Origin: Albifimbria verrucaria
Taxonomy: Eukaryota; Ascomycota; Sordariomycetes; Hypocreales; Stachybotryaceae
Length of the DNA stretch: 64,000 nt
Assembly (NCBI GenBank): GCA_020081605.1
Contig: JAHREC010000045.1
Location: 620,001-684,000, forward strand
Reading direction: 5' to 3'
The notes under the pieces were generated by a model. That model saw only the letters and a program-made list of their open reading frames with translations. It made no database searches and was not told the origin of the DNA. The position numbers and the translations under genes are program-made. This document shows, piece after piece, positions 36,901-49,700 of the stretch (the stretch's first letter is position 1; each line of letters starts with the position of its first letter).

Positions 36901-39338
36901 TCTGCATCACAGGGCTTATCGGTGTCAAGGAGCTCCTGAATGAGCCATGCAATCTTGACATCAGCGGGTGTGACAGGCGTCGCTGAAGCCGCAATAAATT
37001 CGAGGCAGAGGAGGATGCGTCGTTGGATTCTCGAGCTCCCACCTAGACCTAGCCTACCAAATGTTTTATCATATGAGTCTAGTAGGTCGCCCTGAATGTC
37101 ATCCAGTTCCGGTTCGACATCTTGCGCATCCTCAACATATTGCAGGTGTTCAAAGGCCGAGTTAACCCACTGAAACGAGCCTTGCGCACGCGAATGTAGG
37201 GAATCCATGATGGTCTGTCGTTTTTCTCGCAGCACAGGCTTCCGCTGAAAAGAGTGTCCCCGCGATCCTCCGTAAAACGCTGGATGTCGCCAGCAGTATA
37301 GTGGGTAATATCAATGGGACTCTGGACCTGAAAATTCTCAGAAAGGGATTTCACAAGGTGAGGTGTTTCCTGGCCACAAATGAGAAAGCGTATGTTCGAC
37401 TCGGACTGGAGTGTAGAAAGCCATTGTAAGAAAACGCTCGGATTGTCGTCCTTTGAGAGCATCATATCTTCGAGGTTGTCGATGACAACACTGAGAATAT
37501 GTAAGCGACATAAGTTTCCTTGACGAGTTAAGAACATACTATGAAGGACCGATCAATGAGATCATCTGAGCCAATGCCTCCAACAGGCTCCTGGGAGAAG
37601 GAGTTGCCGTCACAAGACCACTGGCTATTTTGAACATGGCTTCGTTTTCCGGCCAAGCCAAGAGCAGCTGGTGAATCAACGTACCAAGCATACGCTCTGT
37701 TGTTTCACTGGATCGATCCACGCCACAAAAGAAATATAACACAGTTGGGGAGTTGCGTCGAGCACTGCAAGCAGCCTCGCTTACTGGCAGTGTACAAGGT
37801 GACCATCCGGTGCGAGCACGAAGTGGAAAAGGGTTCTCCTGATAAGGGCTCTCCGCTTTCAAGCAACGTATGATGTACGCTGCGAGCACACTTTACCGGA
37901 GCCTCCATGCCCCTTGATCCAGATGGCTTTGGTTCCATTGGTACCTGCTTTCCATGCCGTGAAGGTTGTAAGCTCGTGAATCCACCTACACGTGTAAGGC
38001 GCGGACCGGTAAATTTCGACAAGGCGATTGTACGTGGTATCTTGAACCTCTCGAGAAGCGTTAAGAACTCGCTGCAACCTCTCGCGCGCTTCGTCTGGGC
38101 CAGGAGAGCCGTAGATCCAGAGGTTAAATCTCTTGGGGATGGATTTCTGTGCTTCAAGATGAATCATTTGAATATCGGATAGGAAATGATCGTAGTTGTT
38201 ATCCTTCCTCCCGTCGTCGCCGCAGTAGAATTTGTTCATGTCCATGTGATTCGCGTTCATGCCTCTCGACGCAGCTTTATCTAGGGTCGCAGACTCCGGC
38301 TCGACAACCAGGCGTTTGAGTGGCATGACCTCGCGCATCTCATAATAACACACCAGCTGTACATTTGCAAGCCGTTCGTCAGAGAGTGTCTGCTCGAAGT
38401 CGTCCTGTACCCAATGAAGAATCGCTGAAGATGGCGTTAAGATGTTGACAATCTCATCGTTTGTCTGGACGCGCAGGATGCTCTTCCCCAGCCAACTCTT
38501 CCAGCTTGCGAGCCAAGTGAAGCTTGAGCCACGGTGAGGAGTTCCGAGGAACACGACACCAGCAACCGCGGCCAAAATGTCGCGGTGGGCTTCGTACTTG
38601 CTGTGTGAATCACTTTGACTGGTTTGCCGTGCCATGTTCATGGCTTGTTTTATGACGAGCCCACCGAAACTGTGGCCGACTAGAATCATTGGTCTTGTTC
38701 TCTGTTCCCGTCGGTCAGATAGGATAACGTAACTCGGGGCCGGAAACACATGCTCGAGTAGTACACAGCTTGTGGCTATGAGCATGCCGCCGATCTCTCA
38801 CAAGCGTTCTGAGGAACTGGGCTGCACACTCTCTGAGGTCCGTATGAACGGGGTCATCGTACCAGCGTGATGCATACTCATATACCAGAACACGCGCGTC
38901 CGGCATGTCTTTGGGGAGTTGCTCCTCCAACCAGTGGTAATATCCGCCGTCTTTGCGCTTATGGGCCCATGTCGTCTCAAATTTGGAGCCCAAGCCATGG
39001 ACAAAGATGATACTATGGTGGTTACGTTAGTTGCTCTCATTCTGAACGAGGAAGAATGTTGAGGAGGAGAAGCTGCAGTTCCGTGCTGTCAAAGTTCCTA
39101 GCAGAACATACTCTAATGCAGCCTCGCCGTGGTACGGCACATCAGAGGCGAGTCTCTGTGATTGTGAAGGAGAGTATTGCTTATGAAGCGCAGCCGGTGT
39201 GCCCGCATCCTCCTCTTGATCTTTCACGCGTCGCTCGCCTTCCTGCTGGTCTGTGGTTCCTTCGATTCTCTCGTCTTCTTCGGTCGTCTCGCTGGATTCC
39301 CAGGTCCGTTGCCCGAAATAGCTGGTCATCGACGGCAT
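33956..39338 (-). CDS. NLR-like protein: SesB hydrolase, NACHT, membrane domain
   Basis: A STAND-type NTPase of the kind linked in fungi to self/non-self recognition and programmed cell death. Exons 39338-39112, 39012-38802, 38701-37540 and 37490-33956 give about 1712 residues once four single bases are added (near 37892, 37228, 36425 and 35365). Order of parts: a Ser/Thr/Glu-rich leader; an alpha/beta-hydrolase (SesB-like) domain with IIFVHGLGS, nucleophile elbow VGHSFGG and VVFLGTPHRGS; the NTPase with Walker A GHGGSGKS and Walker B-like LSVVIDNLED; a helical middle region; about six hydrophobic segments coded by 34440-35210; and a C-terminal tail with 11-residue repeats. The usual ankyrin, WD40 or TPR repeats are not visible. 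The hydrolase-NTPase reading is firm; cell-death function is inferred. Confidence 0.82.
33995..34126 (-). repeat. Four 11-residue repeats at the NLR C-terminus
   Basis: The tail can be set out as four 11-residue units: ILVAGDHVGNV, VEGVGQQVGRM, VDGVGLHVGRG and LADGTRQLKIH. Eleven-residue spacing with regular Val/Gly and charged positions is the pattern of amphipathic lipid-binding helices such as synuclein or perilipin. The repeats are in the protein; the DNA units have diverged. Confidence 0.65.
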
Positions 39339-40013
39339 TCTCACCATCTTGAAAACGACGGTCACGACACTGGTAAGTTGCCAGCCGCTTAGATTGAAAC
39401 ATGATAGTTGGAGCACTCATGTTCTATCTTGTTCTTCAACGCTGCGGCTGCTGTTGAAGCAAGCTGCCAAGGAACAGCACCACCACCACCACCACCATCC
39501 GGGTCAGCCCATGGGGAGCCCTGTGGCACAAACCTGGAGATCTTCAAAAGCCATGTACATGATGAAGCGTCCAGCACTGCCCCAGGCATTCTATGTCCTC
39601 ACAGGTGCTTCTGTAGAATCAGCCACGGACTTGGCCAACCAATAGTTACATATTCAGCAATGAGCGCCTCGAAAGTGGAATAAGATGCCGGCTATGACGG
39701 CTGCACATGAGGGGCTGACTGTGTCTTGCAGGGAGCTGAGGCATATCCCTCCCACACACATCTCAGCCGCAATGGCCAGGACATCAAATTCAATGTACCA
39801 CGGCTTGGACTACTCACAAGGAGGTCACGGTATCAAGACATAGATGGGGCAAAATACAACGAGTCATATTGGTCTCAGATCACACTAATTTACAGCAGCA
39901 GCCACCGCGGCGAGTTGGAACGCATCTGGACGCTGGTGCCTCTTCGCAAGTAAGGAATTATCTAAAGCTCGGCAGCGAGCCTACCACTTGACACTGGAGC
40001 GCAACCTACCTCC
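39339..40013. promoter_or_regulatory. Divergent promoter region, NLR / DUF6601
   Basis: This 675-base spacer lies between the two diverging start codons. It contains a CAC/ACC trinucleotide run at about 39480-39496. Several open frames cross it but none shows a domain. No specific regulator site is claimed. Confidence 0.4.
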
Positions 40014-41058
40014 ATGTCCTCCTCGACTCAATGTAGCTCTGGTGGCAACCATGGGACCTGGGCGGCTACTGCTGTACCGTTTACTCGAGATGCCCAACTC
40101 TGCCACAAGCTCATAGAGAAGCACGATGGCGCCGGCGGTGGGAACAGCCAGCGTGAGCTGCAACCCACCACCTCTTCTCATGCATGGCTCCCAGGATATC
40201 CGCGCGTACTGCTCAAGCAAGATGAAATGATGGCATGCGTCCAACGAGAGATGGCCACGCCGATGCTTGATGCCATGCACCCATACCTGTGGCTGGTAGC
40301 TTCAGAGGCGAGCGATCACGTCTCGCCTCTAACAGAGCAAATTGTTCGGGGCGGGAAATCGTCGTGACGGAAAATCCGGAGCTGCATTTGTTATGGGCGC
40401 ATTCGCGGATCTATATCAAACCGATACCGGATTTTCTTTTGTCTTACGACTTTTGGTCTGTTTGCTTGACAGATGCGACGGGGTTGGTGGCACCATTGGT
40501 GACGCCGACATTGGAGGATTCACGGAGAGCGTCTCTAGGATATCTGAGAACGTATTATCACTTGATCCGACACAAGTCAGATTTCATCATTGCCCAAAAA
40601 GCACACCTCATCCCCGAAGATGTGGATTTCCCCGTCTCATGAACTTCCTTGCACCCTTCGGTTCCATCTCTGATAGCGCCGTCAACCTCCGCTACCGCTT
40701 CGGCCAGCTCCGTCTCACGCGACTCAACATTTGGGCGCCCATAGCCTTGCGTCAATTCCATTTTTATAAAGTTCGCTGGCAGTACGCAGACGTGTTCGCA
40801 CAGTTCTATGCACCTGTCTTGCTGGTTTTTGGGTTCTTTTCCATCATCCTGGCAGCTATGCAAGTAGGAACGCAAGCTCGCCCAGCATGGGACACTTTTG
40901 CGTCCGTCTCCGCATGGTTCGCGGTGGCAAGTCTCCTCATTGTTGTCGGTATCGGCATCACAATGGCATTGTTACTGATGTTCATGTTGTTGAGAGAGCT
41001 GACGTTTGCATTGAAGAAAAAGCTTGGGTGGCATGTCAGACATGTTGCAAATTCGTAG
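40014..41058 (+). CDS. DUF6601-like membrane protein
   Basis: A fungal membrane protein of unknown function. Conserved-looking blocks in order are HPYLWLVASEASDHVSPL, REIVVTENPELHLLW, IYIKPIPDFLLSYDFW and LNIWAPIALRQFHFYKVRW. Two strong membrane helices follow near the C-terminus (FYAPVLLVFGFFSIILAAMQ and FAVASLLIVVGIGITMALLL), then a basic end. Frame breaks at GGGG 40348-40351 and CCCC 40630-40633 each need one base; the result is 348 residues from the ATG at 40014. The first 70 residues are poorly conserved in character, so the start could lie further in. The family name is from memory of the motif order. It is divergent from the NLR-like gene. Confidence 0.72.
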
Positions 41059-41801
41059 TATCAATGTTGTAATGAAATCCCTATGCTGCACGAGGCGGCA
41101 GTGAAATATTCCGATATCGCGGGGAAAGGATAGCATCCGTCTTGCCGAAGACGTTGAATAGACTGGTACGGACTCTGGTATGGCAAGCGATGAGCGTCTA
41201 GAGTGTTCTTGGTTTCTTATCTTCATTTGCTTGGGTGAAGTTGTTCATGACACTTGGCCCACGACGACTACAAACATGATATTGTCCTGTCTCGCCAATA
41301 AAAGGTGTTTCTCACCAATCAAAGGCTTTGAAGACGCCACTTGTCGGGCTGGTTGTCGTGAGTGGAATGTTGCAGGCTAGACTTGAGCCTGTGGTCGCAT
41401 GTGTGGAAGTGGTAGCTGTATCAGCCTCGTCACTGTAGTGACGGGCTAAGCCTGTAAGTGGGAAGTCTTGTAGTCGGTAGCTTCAGGCTGAATATATCCC
41501 GTGTCTAAGCCTTGAGAGAAGTGAAACGATGATCAACAGCAGCCAAATCAGGTGGGCCACATTGGTATTTCAGTAGAAGCGGTCAAATTCATTCACCTCG
41601 CGGCCTCGTCCCTAGGCTAAGCTGACAAAGGCATTCCTGACACACACAAATTGCAGGAAAAGGCGATGGCCTGCCACCAGCCTGTAAGCCGAGCACCACA
41701 CTCGGGAGGCCTCTTAATGTGTAAACTCCGTTACGCCTTGTGGTATGAAGTGGTGGAAATGGTATCTGAAAGAAGAGAATATGTCCATGGTACGCCGTGA
41801 C
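41059..41801. other. Intergenic sequence between convergent genes
   Basis: A 3' to 3' spacer between the DUF6601 gene and DRE2. No gene, RNA or repeat is seen. Confidence 0.5.
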
Positions 41802-42770
41802 TTAGAGCTGAGGTATGTCGTTCAGCAGGCGCACCTCCTCACCAGGCTTGAACGGTGGCAACCCAATATACGGGCATCCATCGCAGCGGAACGCGTCGCC
41901 CAGCGAGCAGTTGCCACACGAACCGGTCTTGCCTTCAACGGTGAAATCCAACTCGTTCAAATCGTCCGTCTTCAATCTTAAAGCATTGAGGTCCTTATCA
42001 GCCTTGGCACGGCGAGCCTTGTCTTCGGCCTCGAGTTGAGCGGCCAAGCCACAGGTACAGTCTTTGCAAGCTCGTCGACGGCGTCCAGGCTTGGGCTGGC
42101 ACTCGGGAGCTGGTTTCATCACAGAGTTAGCTGTCGAGTCAAAGGAGCGGCTCAGACCACAAAGGTCAAGTGGGAGACTTACGTTGCTGGATGGGTCGTG
42201 TAAGATCCGACTCTGTTAGTAGAGTGTCCTCGTCAATGATATCGTCGTCGTCGGCACGGTCCAAGTCTTGAGGTTGGAGGAAACAACGGTGGGCTTCTTT
42301 TACCCGCTCCCAGCCGCAATGGGACGACGACCTCTTCCTCCTCCACCTTCTCGAAGACGCCGTTGGTGTTCACCAATCCAGCCAAGACAGCCTCGCGCGC
42401 ATCAGCTGGGCTGAGCGGGCCATCTTGAGCCTTGAGCTTTGCACCAACAGTCATGGAGGGCACAAGAGTGGTGTACACACTGCGGCTCAGAAGTGACAGG
42501 GCCTCGGGTCGCCGCGTGCCATCGTCATCGGTCAAGACCAGGACAAGGCCGTACGTCGACGGGGAGGGTGACAAGGCCGGCGGACAGACGGTCGATCATC
42601 TGGAGGTCGGTTGAGGTGCGATCGAAGGACGAGAAGAGCGACCGCAGCTTCTCTTCATGGGCAGCAACCGAAGGCGGCGCAAGAAGGAGAGTGCGAGAGC
42701 TCTTCACGGCGGGGGCGACGGCGGGGTGAAAATCGTCGCTCATGTCGATGGTAACAAAGGATGGAGACAT
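41802..42770 (-). CDS. DRE2: Fe-S cluster assembly protein Dre2 (anamorsin/CIAPIN1)
   Basis: Dre2 works with the diflavin reductase Tah18 to pass electrons into the cytosolic iron-sulfur assembly pathway and is essential in yeast. Exons are 42770-42183 and 42109-41802. The N-terminal methyltransferase-like domain includes [18 protein letters not shown] linker with an acidic run ([12 protein letters not shown]) follows. The C-terminal CIAPIN1 domain has both cysteine groups: [19 protein letters not shown] (first Fe-S site) and [17 protein letters not shown] (the twin CX2C site). The frame breaks at GGGG 42561-42564 (an indel of two or one), TTTT 42298-42301 and AA 42263-42264 on the plus strand; about 298 residues result. 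Because the gene is essential, these breaks are probably sequence errors. The start lies next to the AT-rich block. Confidence 0.92.
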
Positions 42771-43060
42771 GGTATCGCGTGTGGTCGATGTTTTCTTAGG
42801 GAAGATCGAAGCCTACCGAACGTTTTACATGCAGGAGAAACGAGGAGAGGCCCAAGGGCGACGAAACAACTGGGGCAAACTTTTGAAGTACGGCAAGTGG
42901 GCTTTGAAATCAATCCTAAAGATTTCCGCGGCCTGCCCGTTATCGGAACGAGGGGCGAGGGGTACCGAGTGATAAGAAGGATGGCTGAGTCAAGATAGTT
43001 TGAGGAAGTCCTATTGGTTGGATGAGGTGGGTAATAAAGGGATCTCGTTATGCTCAGCTT
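42771..43060. promoter_or_regulatory. DRE2 promoter and boundary to the AT block
   Basis: Roughly 290 bases of normal composition lie between the DRE2 ATG and the start of the AT-rich block. All of the DRE2 promoter elements with normal composition must lie here. Composition drops over about 43050-43130. No insulator or tRNA gene is visible at the border. Confidence 0.5.
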
Positions 43061-43433
43061 ACAGTAATTAGACTACAGTAGGGAGAAAAAGGTTCAGCTA
43101 ATTTATCACAGTTAGGGTAAAAGGAGGGATTTTAGAATTTAATAATAAGTCTATTTAAGTATAAGTAACTTTATAAAAATATATAAGATATGTAATTATA
43201 AAGGCTATATTATATATAAATACTATATAAATATAGTTAAAAATTAATATTTTTGATAATTTTATAAAATAAATGAATATAAAATATAAAATAAATAAAT
43301 AAACTTTTGAAAAAAGCGTTAATATATAATATAATAATATAAATAATATTAAAGTTTAAAAATAAAAATAATAAAATATTTATAATTTTTAAATTATATA
43401 TATATAATATTTTAATATTAAAATTTAATAATT

Positions 43434-43440
<7 letters not shown>

Positions 43441-43476
<36 letters not shown>
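43441..43476. repeat. TA dinucleotide microsatellite
   Basis: Eighteen uninterrupted TA units inside the AT block. Confidence 0.95.
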
Positions 43477-43480
<4 letters not shown>

Positions 43481-44779
43481 CTGAATAATATTTTTAAAAG
43501 TATATAATAATATTAATTGAATTCTATATTTATATAAAATTATATTATAAAAGAAAATAACTTATTCTGTAATATAGAGTATATAGCTTATAGAGTATAT
43601 TATATAATATTAATAATCACTTAGAATAAAATTAATAATTAATAAATAAAAGTATAAGCTTATAAAGTTTAATTTTATAATATAAATATAATTATAATAA
43701 AAAGTATTATATATTATTATTATTTAGATTTCTTTAAATAATAGTTATTTTAATTAATTATCTATATATTAATTTTTAATTCGTTTTGAAAAATTTATAA
43801 ATATATAAAATTATTATAAATAAAAAATAAAAATAATAAATGATATATAATAATTAATTTAATTATATAAAAAAGAATAAATAAATAATAATAATAATAT
43901 TAATTAAAATAAAAATATATAATATATAATATAATATAATAATAATATAAAATTAAATAAAATTAATATTAACTTAAAAGAATTCTTTAAGATAAACTAT
44001 ATATATTAAAACTCTTAAATAGATTTTAAAATATATATTTTAAAAAATAATTAAATTATTAAACTAATTAAAAAAATATTTAAAAATAAACTTAAAAATA
44101 TAATATATTAATTTAAATTTATATTATTAATATAATAAAGTTATTTATATATTATAAATTTAATATAAAGTATTTTAAATAATATTATTAATAAATTAAA
44201 TATTTTTAATATAAAATTTAATTTTAATAATTTTTTAAAAAAAATAAAATAATAAAGTATTTAAATAAACTATAAATATAAATATAAAATTAAAAAAGAA
44301 ATTATAAAATTTATTTAATAAATATTAATATATATTAAATATTAAATAAATTTAAAATAATAATATTATAAGATTATATTCATTATTAAAATATTATATA
44401 TTAAAAGTATTTATAATTTAAATTAAAGTTATATAATAAAATATGATATTTTAAAAATAAATATAACTTTAGAATTTAATATATAATTAATTTAAGTTTA
44501 TATTTAATAGTATAATTTTTAAAATTAAAAATTAAAAAGGACTTATATTAAATATATATTTAATATTATTTATTAATTATATTTTATATAAAATTATATT
44601 TATTAATATAAATAGTATTATTAAATATTTAAATAAAAATATATTATTTATTAAAAAGAATATAAATTAATTTATAATATATTATTAATATAAAAACTTA
44701 AATAATTCTAATAAAGTTTTAATAAAAGTATAATAGAAATAAAATAAAAATTTAAATAATAATAAAAGCTATTATTAAT

Positions 44780-45400
44780 TTTAAAAAATCTATATTATTT
44801 TTATTAAATATATAAAATAATTAAAACTATAGTATAAAATAAATTTTATAATATAGTATAATCTATAATTTTTAAAAAAAAAAATTAATAAATATAAATA
44901 ATAGTAATTAAAGTTTTAAAATTATATATAAATTATTAATAAAATAATAAATATAATATATAAATAATTTATATTTAAAATAGTATAGAATTTTAATAAA
45001 AATCCTAATTTTAAAAGTTTTTAATATATTAAATTCTCTAATTATATTATAAAATTTAATTATATAAGCTTATTAGATTAATTTAAATATACTTTAAAAT
45101 AAATAAAAATTTATATAATTTAAATATATAATTATTTATATTTATAAATTAAATATAAAAATTCTTTAAATTATATTAAATTTAAATTTAATATTTTTTT
45201 ATAAAATTAATATTAAAAATCTTACTTAATAAATTTAGAAATTATATATAAATTTTTATAATACTTTATAATTAATATAAATATATTTTTAATATAATAT
45301 TATAAATATTTTAAAATATAATAAAATATTTAAAAAAAATAAACTTTAAAGTAATATTATAATACTTATATATTAAATATCAAATAAAAATTTAATAAAA
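44780..45400 (+). repeat. Repeat family R2, partial copy 1
   Basis: This resembles the beginning of the R2 copies at 48.3 kb and 60.3 kb. The clearest shared stretch starts at about 44940 (AATAATAAATATAATATATA, followed by AATAA-TTATA), with the same order of less common G/C-containing words after it. Similarity fades after about 45200. Boundaries are approximate. Confidence 0.55.
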
Positions 45401-48180
45401 ACTTTAAGATAAAGAGTTTTATTTTATACTTACTATAATTCTTATATTTATTTATTATTTTTATAGTATAATATCTTAGATATATAATATTAGATTTTTA
45501 TAGGGATAATAATAATACTAAAAATATAATATACCTATAGAATATATTAAATTATTTTTATTTTTTTCTATTTATTCTTTATTTATTTATTACTCTTTAT
45601 ATTATATTATATATATTAGATTTCTTATTATTATTATAATCAAAGCTATTTTTAATTAATCTTTTTATTATATAAAGTAATACTTAATATTATATATAAT
45701 ATTATTAAGAAATTTAATATTAATTTAATAATTTATTAAAAAAGCTAAATACATTAAATTTATAATATATTATTATTTATTATAATAAAAGTTAATTAAT
45801 TTATTATAAGTTTTTAAATTCATAGAATAATAATAAGAATAATAATAAAAGGCTATTATTAATAATATATAAATAAAAATATTAAAAAGTCTTAATATAA
45901 TAAATAAATTATTTATATATAATTTTTATTTAATAATTATATTTAAAATAATAGATTATATAATAAATTAATATAAAGAAAATAAATATATATAATTATA
46001 ATCTTAGTATATTTATTATATTTATAAAATATTATAAAAAGAAATTTTAAAAAAATAATATAATATTCTTTAACTCTTAAAGATTAGCTTTAGCTTAAAT
46101 AAAATATTATAATATTTATATATAGAAAATAATAAGAATATTTATAATATTATTATATTAAATATTAATAATTTCTTTTAATAATATTATCTTAAATAAT
46201 TATTTAATTAAATATTAATTTAATAATTTTTTAATTAAATATTAATTTAATAATTTTTAATTAAATATTAATTTAATAATTTTTTTAATTAATTTTATAT
46301 ATTTAATAGGAATATAAATATATAGTTTTATAAGCTTATAAATATAAAAAGTATTTTTTTATTATATTAATAATAAAAATTTATTTATTAAAAGATTATT
46401 TTAATATTTAATTCTTTAATAATATATATATAATAAATTATAAAAAATATGAATAATTAATATTTATAATATAATATTTATATAAAAGATTTTTTATATT
46501 ATTATTTTATTTATAAATAAAAAATAAAAATATAATATATATAAATAATTATTTAAATAATTATATTATTAAAAGAATTTAATATTAAATTATCTAAGAT
46601 TATTATTATTAATTATAATTTTAATATATTAAAGGTATTAAATATAAACCCTATTTTATAAAATATTTTATATATTCTATATTATTTATATATTAATAAG
46701 AATATTTATATTAATTATAAAGGATTTTTTTAAAAATAATAAAAAACCTTATTATAAATAAGATTATTTAAGATTTTAGCTTTAAGGTATTTTTTTTAAT
46801 TAAAATAAGCTTATTAATAATTATTTAAAAAGATTTTAAATAATATTTTAAAGAATTTATTAAAAATTTATAATAATTAATATTAATTAAAGAATATTAT
46901 TAAAAAATATAAATTTAGCTATAAAAAATAATTTATTATTTATTATATTAATAAATATTAATATTATAGAAATTTAATTATATTTATTATTAAATTATTT
47001 TATATTATAATAAAATAATATATAATAATTAATATTAATAATCTTAATATAATATTAAAAAAGCTTTAATTATTCTAAAAAATAGAATATTAATATTAAA
47101 TTTAATAAAATTATAAAAATAAATAAAATATTAATTTTTATTAAATATTTTATATATATTTATTTAATATAAAATTCTATTTTTAATATTTAAATTTTCT
47201 TTAAAAAAATATATATATACTATTAAAAAACTTAAATATATACTTTATATAGCTAAAAAAATATTAAAAATTATTATTTTATAAAATTTTAATTATATAT
47301 AATTTATTTTATTAATATTATTTTATTATTTTTTATTAAAATAAAAAGCTTATTCTTTTAAAGCTAATTATTTATTATTAATAATAAAATTATATATAAA
47401 TAAAAAAACTAAGAATAAGCTTTTAATATATTTTTAATTTTATATTTTATAAAATAAAGATTAATTTTATAGGCTATTTAGCTTTATATTAATTATACTT
47501 AAGTATTTTATATAATAAAATTTTATTATATTTAAATATATTAAAGCTTTAAAAATTCTTAATATAAAAATATAAATAGAGGGTTTTATAATTATTATTT
47601 TTTATTTTTTATAATATTAATAATAATAATAATTTAATAATATATAATTATAAATATTAAGCTATAATAAGTTTTTTAATTAAATATTTATAAAATAAAT
47701 ATTAAGATACTATAAAGAATATAATATATATTTAATATTATAATTAATTATAATAAAATCTTTAATTTTAAGCTATTTAAATTTAAATTTAAAAAGTATT
47801 TTAAGCTATTTTATATATTTATATTATAAAGTTTAATTCTTTAATATTAAATAAAATAAATATTAATATTTATAAAAATAATAAGATTTTAATTTATAAA
47901 TTAATTAATTTAATATTAAAATAATTTATTATTAAATAATTATATAAAGAATTAAAATCTTAGGAATATAATAAAAATAAATTATATTAATAAATTTAAT
48001 AATATTATATTATATTAAATAATTTTATATAATTTTAATTATTATAAAAAGAATATAATTAATATAGATTCTTATTTATTATAATAATAAGCTAAGAATA
48101 AAATTTTAATTATAATTATTATAAAAATAATAATTAAATATAAAAATTATAATAGGTATAGAATAGGATTTAAAATAAAA
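45400..48180 (+). repeat. Repeat family R1, copy A
   Basis: A degraded element about 2.7 kb long, matching copy B at 50580-52950 with an offset that shrinks from about 5.1 to 4.8 kb because of indels. Landmarks include TTAATATAATAAATAAATTA near 45890, AAATATTATAATATTTATAT near 46100, AAGATTATTATTATTAATTA near 46600, ATAAGCTTATTAATAATTAT near 46805 and AAATTATAATAGGTATAGAA near 48145. No protein can be read through the decay. It is presumably a mobile element of unknown class. Confidence 0.7.
46204..46287. repeat. Tandem repeat, about 27-base unit, three copies
   Basis: The unit TTAATTAAATATTAATTTAA followed by TAATTTT occurs three times in a row, inside R1 copy A. Copy B shows only a weak single version, so this expanded after the copies separated, or shrank in B. 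Confidence 0.85.
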
Positions 48181-48329
48181 TATAAATATATATAAAAAAA
48201 TAATAATAAATTTATAAAATATTTAAATTTATTATTATAATAAATAAAAAATTCTTTTAAGTATTAAATATAAGCTTAATAAATTTTAAATTAATTATAT
48301 ATTTATATAAAATTATTTATTTATTAGCT

Positions 48330-49700
48330 TTAAAATCCTTCTCCTATTTTATTTAATAAATATATATTTTATAAAAATCTATAATTATTATTATTTATAT
48401 ATATTAAAGCTTATTTATTTAAATTAAAAAGATATTAATATATATAAATAATAATAATTATAGATTTTTATAAAATATATATTATTAAATAAATAATAAA
48501 TATAATATATAAATAACTTATAATTTATATAAAATATTATTTAATAAAAATTCTAATTTTATATATTTTTTATATATTAAAGCTTTTAAAAATATTATTA
48601 ATTATATTTTATAAAAAATTATTAAATTTATATAAATAGTTTTTTAAGATATATTAAAGAAATCTATAATCTAGATTTATAAATTTTTCAAAAAATATTA
48701 AAATTATATATATTCTATATATTTATTATAAAATTATATTAATTTATATTATAATAAAATTAAATATTTTTATTATAAAGCTAATTTTTATAATTTTTTT
48801 AAATATACCTTATAATTATATATTAATTTTTTTATAGGATTTTATAATTAAAATAATAATATCTTTAATATAAAATTATTTTTAATATAATATTATAAAT
48901 TCTTTATTATATATATTTATAAACTTAGGTTTTATATTAATATTAAATTATATTAAAATATTTTAAAAATAATAAATATAATCTTTTAGAATAATATTAT
49001 AATAATTATATATTAATATTAAAATAAAAATTAAATAATAAGTTTTTAATAAAATATAATTATATATATAAAAAATAAAATATAAATTTATAAAATATTT
49101 AAGTTATTTATAATTATAAATTAAAAAATTTATAATAAAAATAAAAAAATATTATTTTATTTAAAATTAAAACTTAATAAATATTAAAATATTTATTAAA
49201 AAAATTCATAAAATATAGATTTTAAATATATTATAAATATATAATTATTATATATATATAATATATTTAGAAAATAATAATATTTATTTAATAATAAAAA
49301 TCTAATCCTTAAATTATATATATTTTATAAAAGAATTTTATAAATAGTTTTTATATTTATTTTATAATAATAATAAATATATAAATATATATATATAAAT
49401 ATATATATATAATATATATTTATTAATTTTATTAATTTAAATCTTTAATTTTTAAATCTAAGAAATTTAATAATATATTAATCTTTTTATAAAAAGATAT
49501 TTTTAAAGTTTAAAATATAATTAATTTATTATTAAATTTATTATTAAATCTTTTTAAAAAATATAATTCTTAAAAAGTTTAAATTTGATTTATTATTATT
49601 TATATATTAGAATTTTAGGTTATATTATAATTATTTAATAATTAAATTTTTAAATAATAATTTAATCAATATTTAATAATTTTTATTTTTTTATTTTATT
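48330..49700 (+). repeat. Repeat family R2, copy 2
   Basis: About 1.4 kb matching 60340-61900 in the same orientation. It starts with TTAAAATCCTTCTCCTATTT (TTAAAATCCTTCTTCTCTTT in the other copy). Later shared landmarks include GGATTTTATAATTAAAATA near 48838, matching a site near 60860, and AATAATAAAAATCTAATCCT near 49300, matching a site near 61520. It follows R1 copy A almost directly. Confidence 0.7.
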
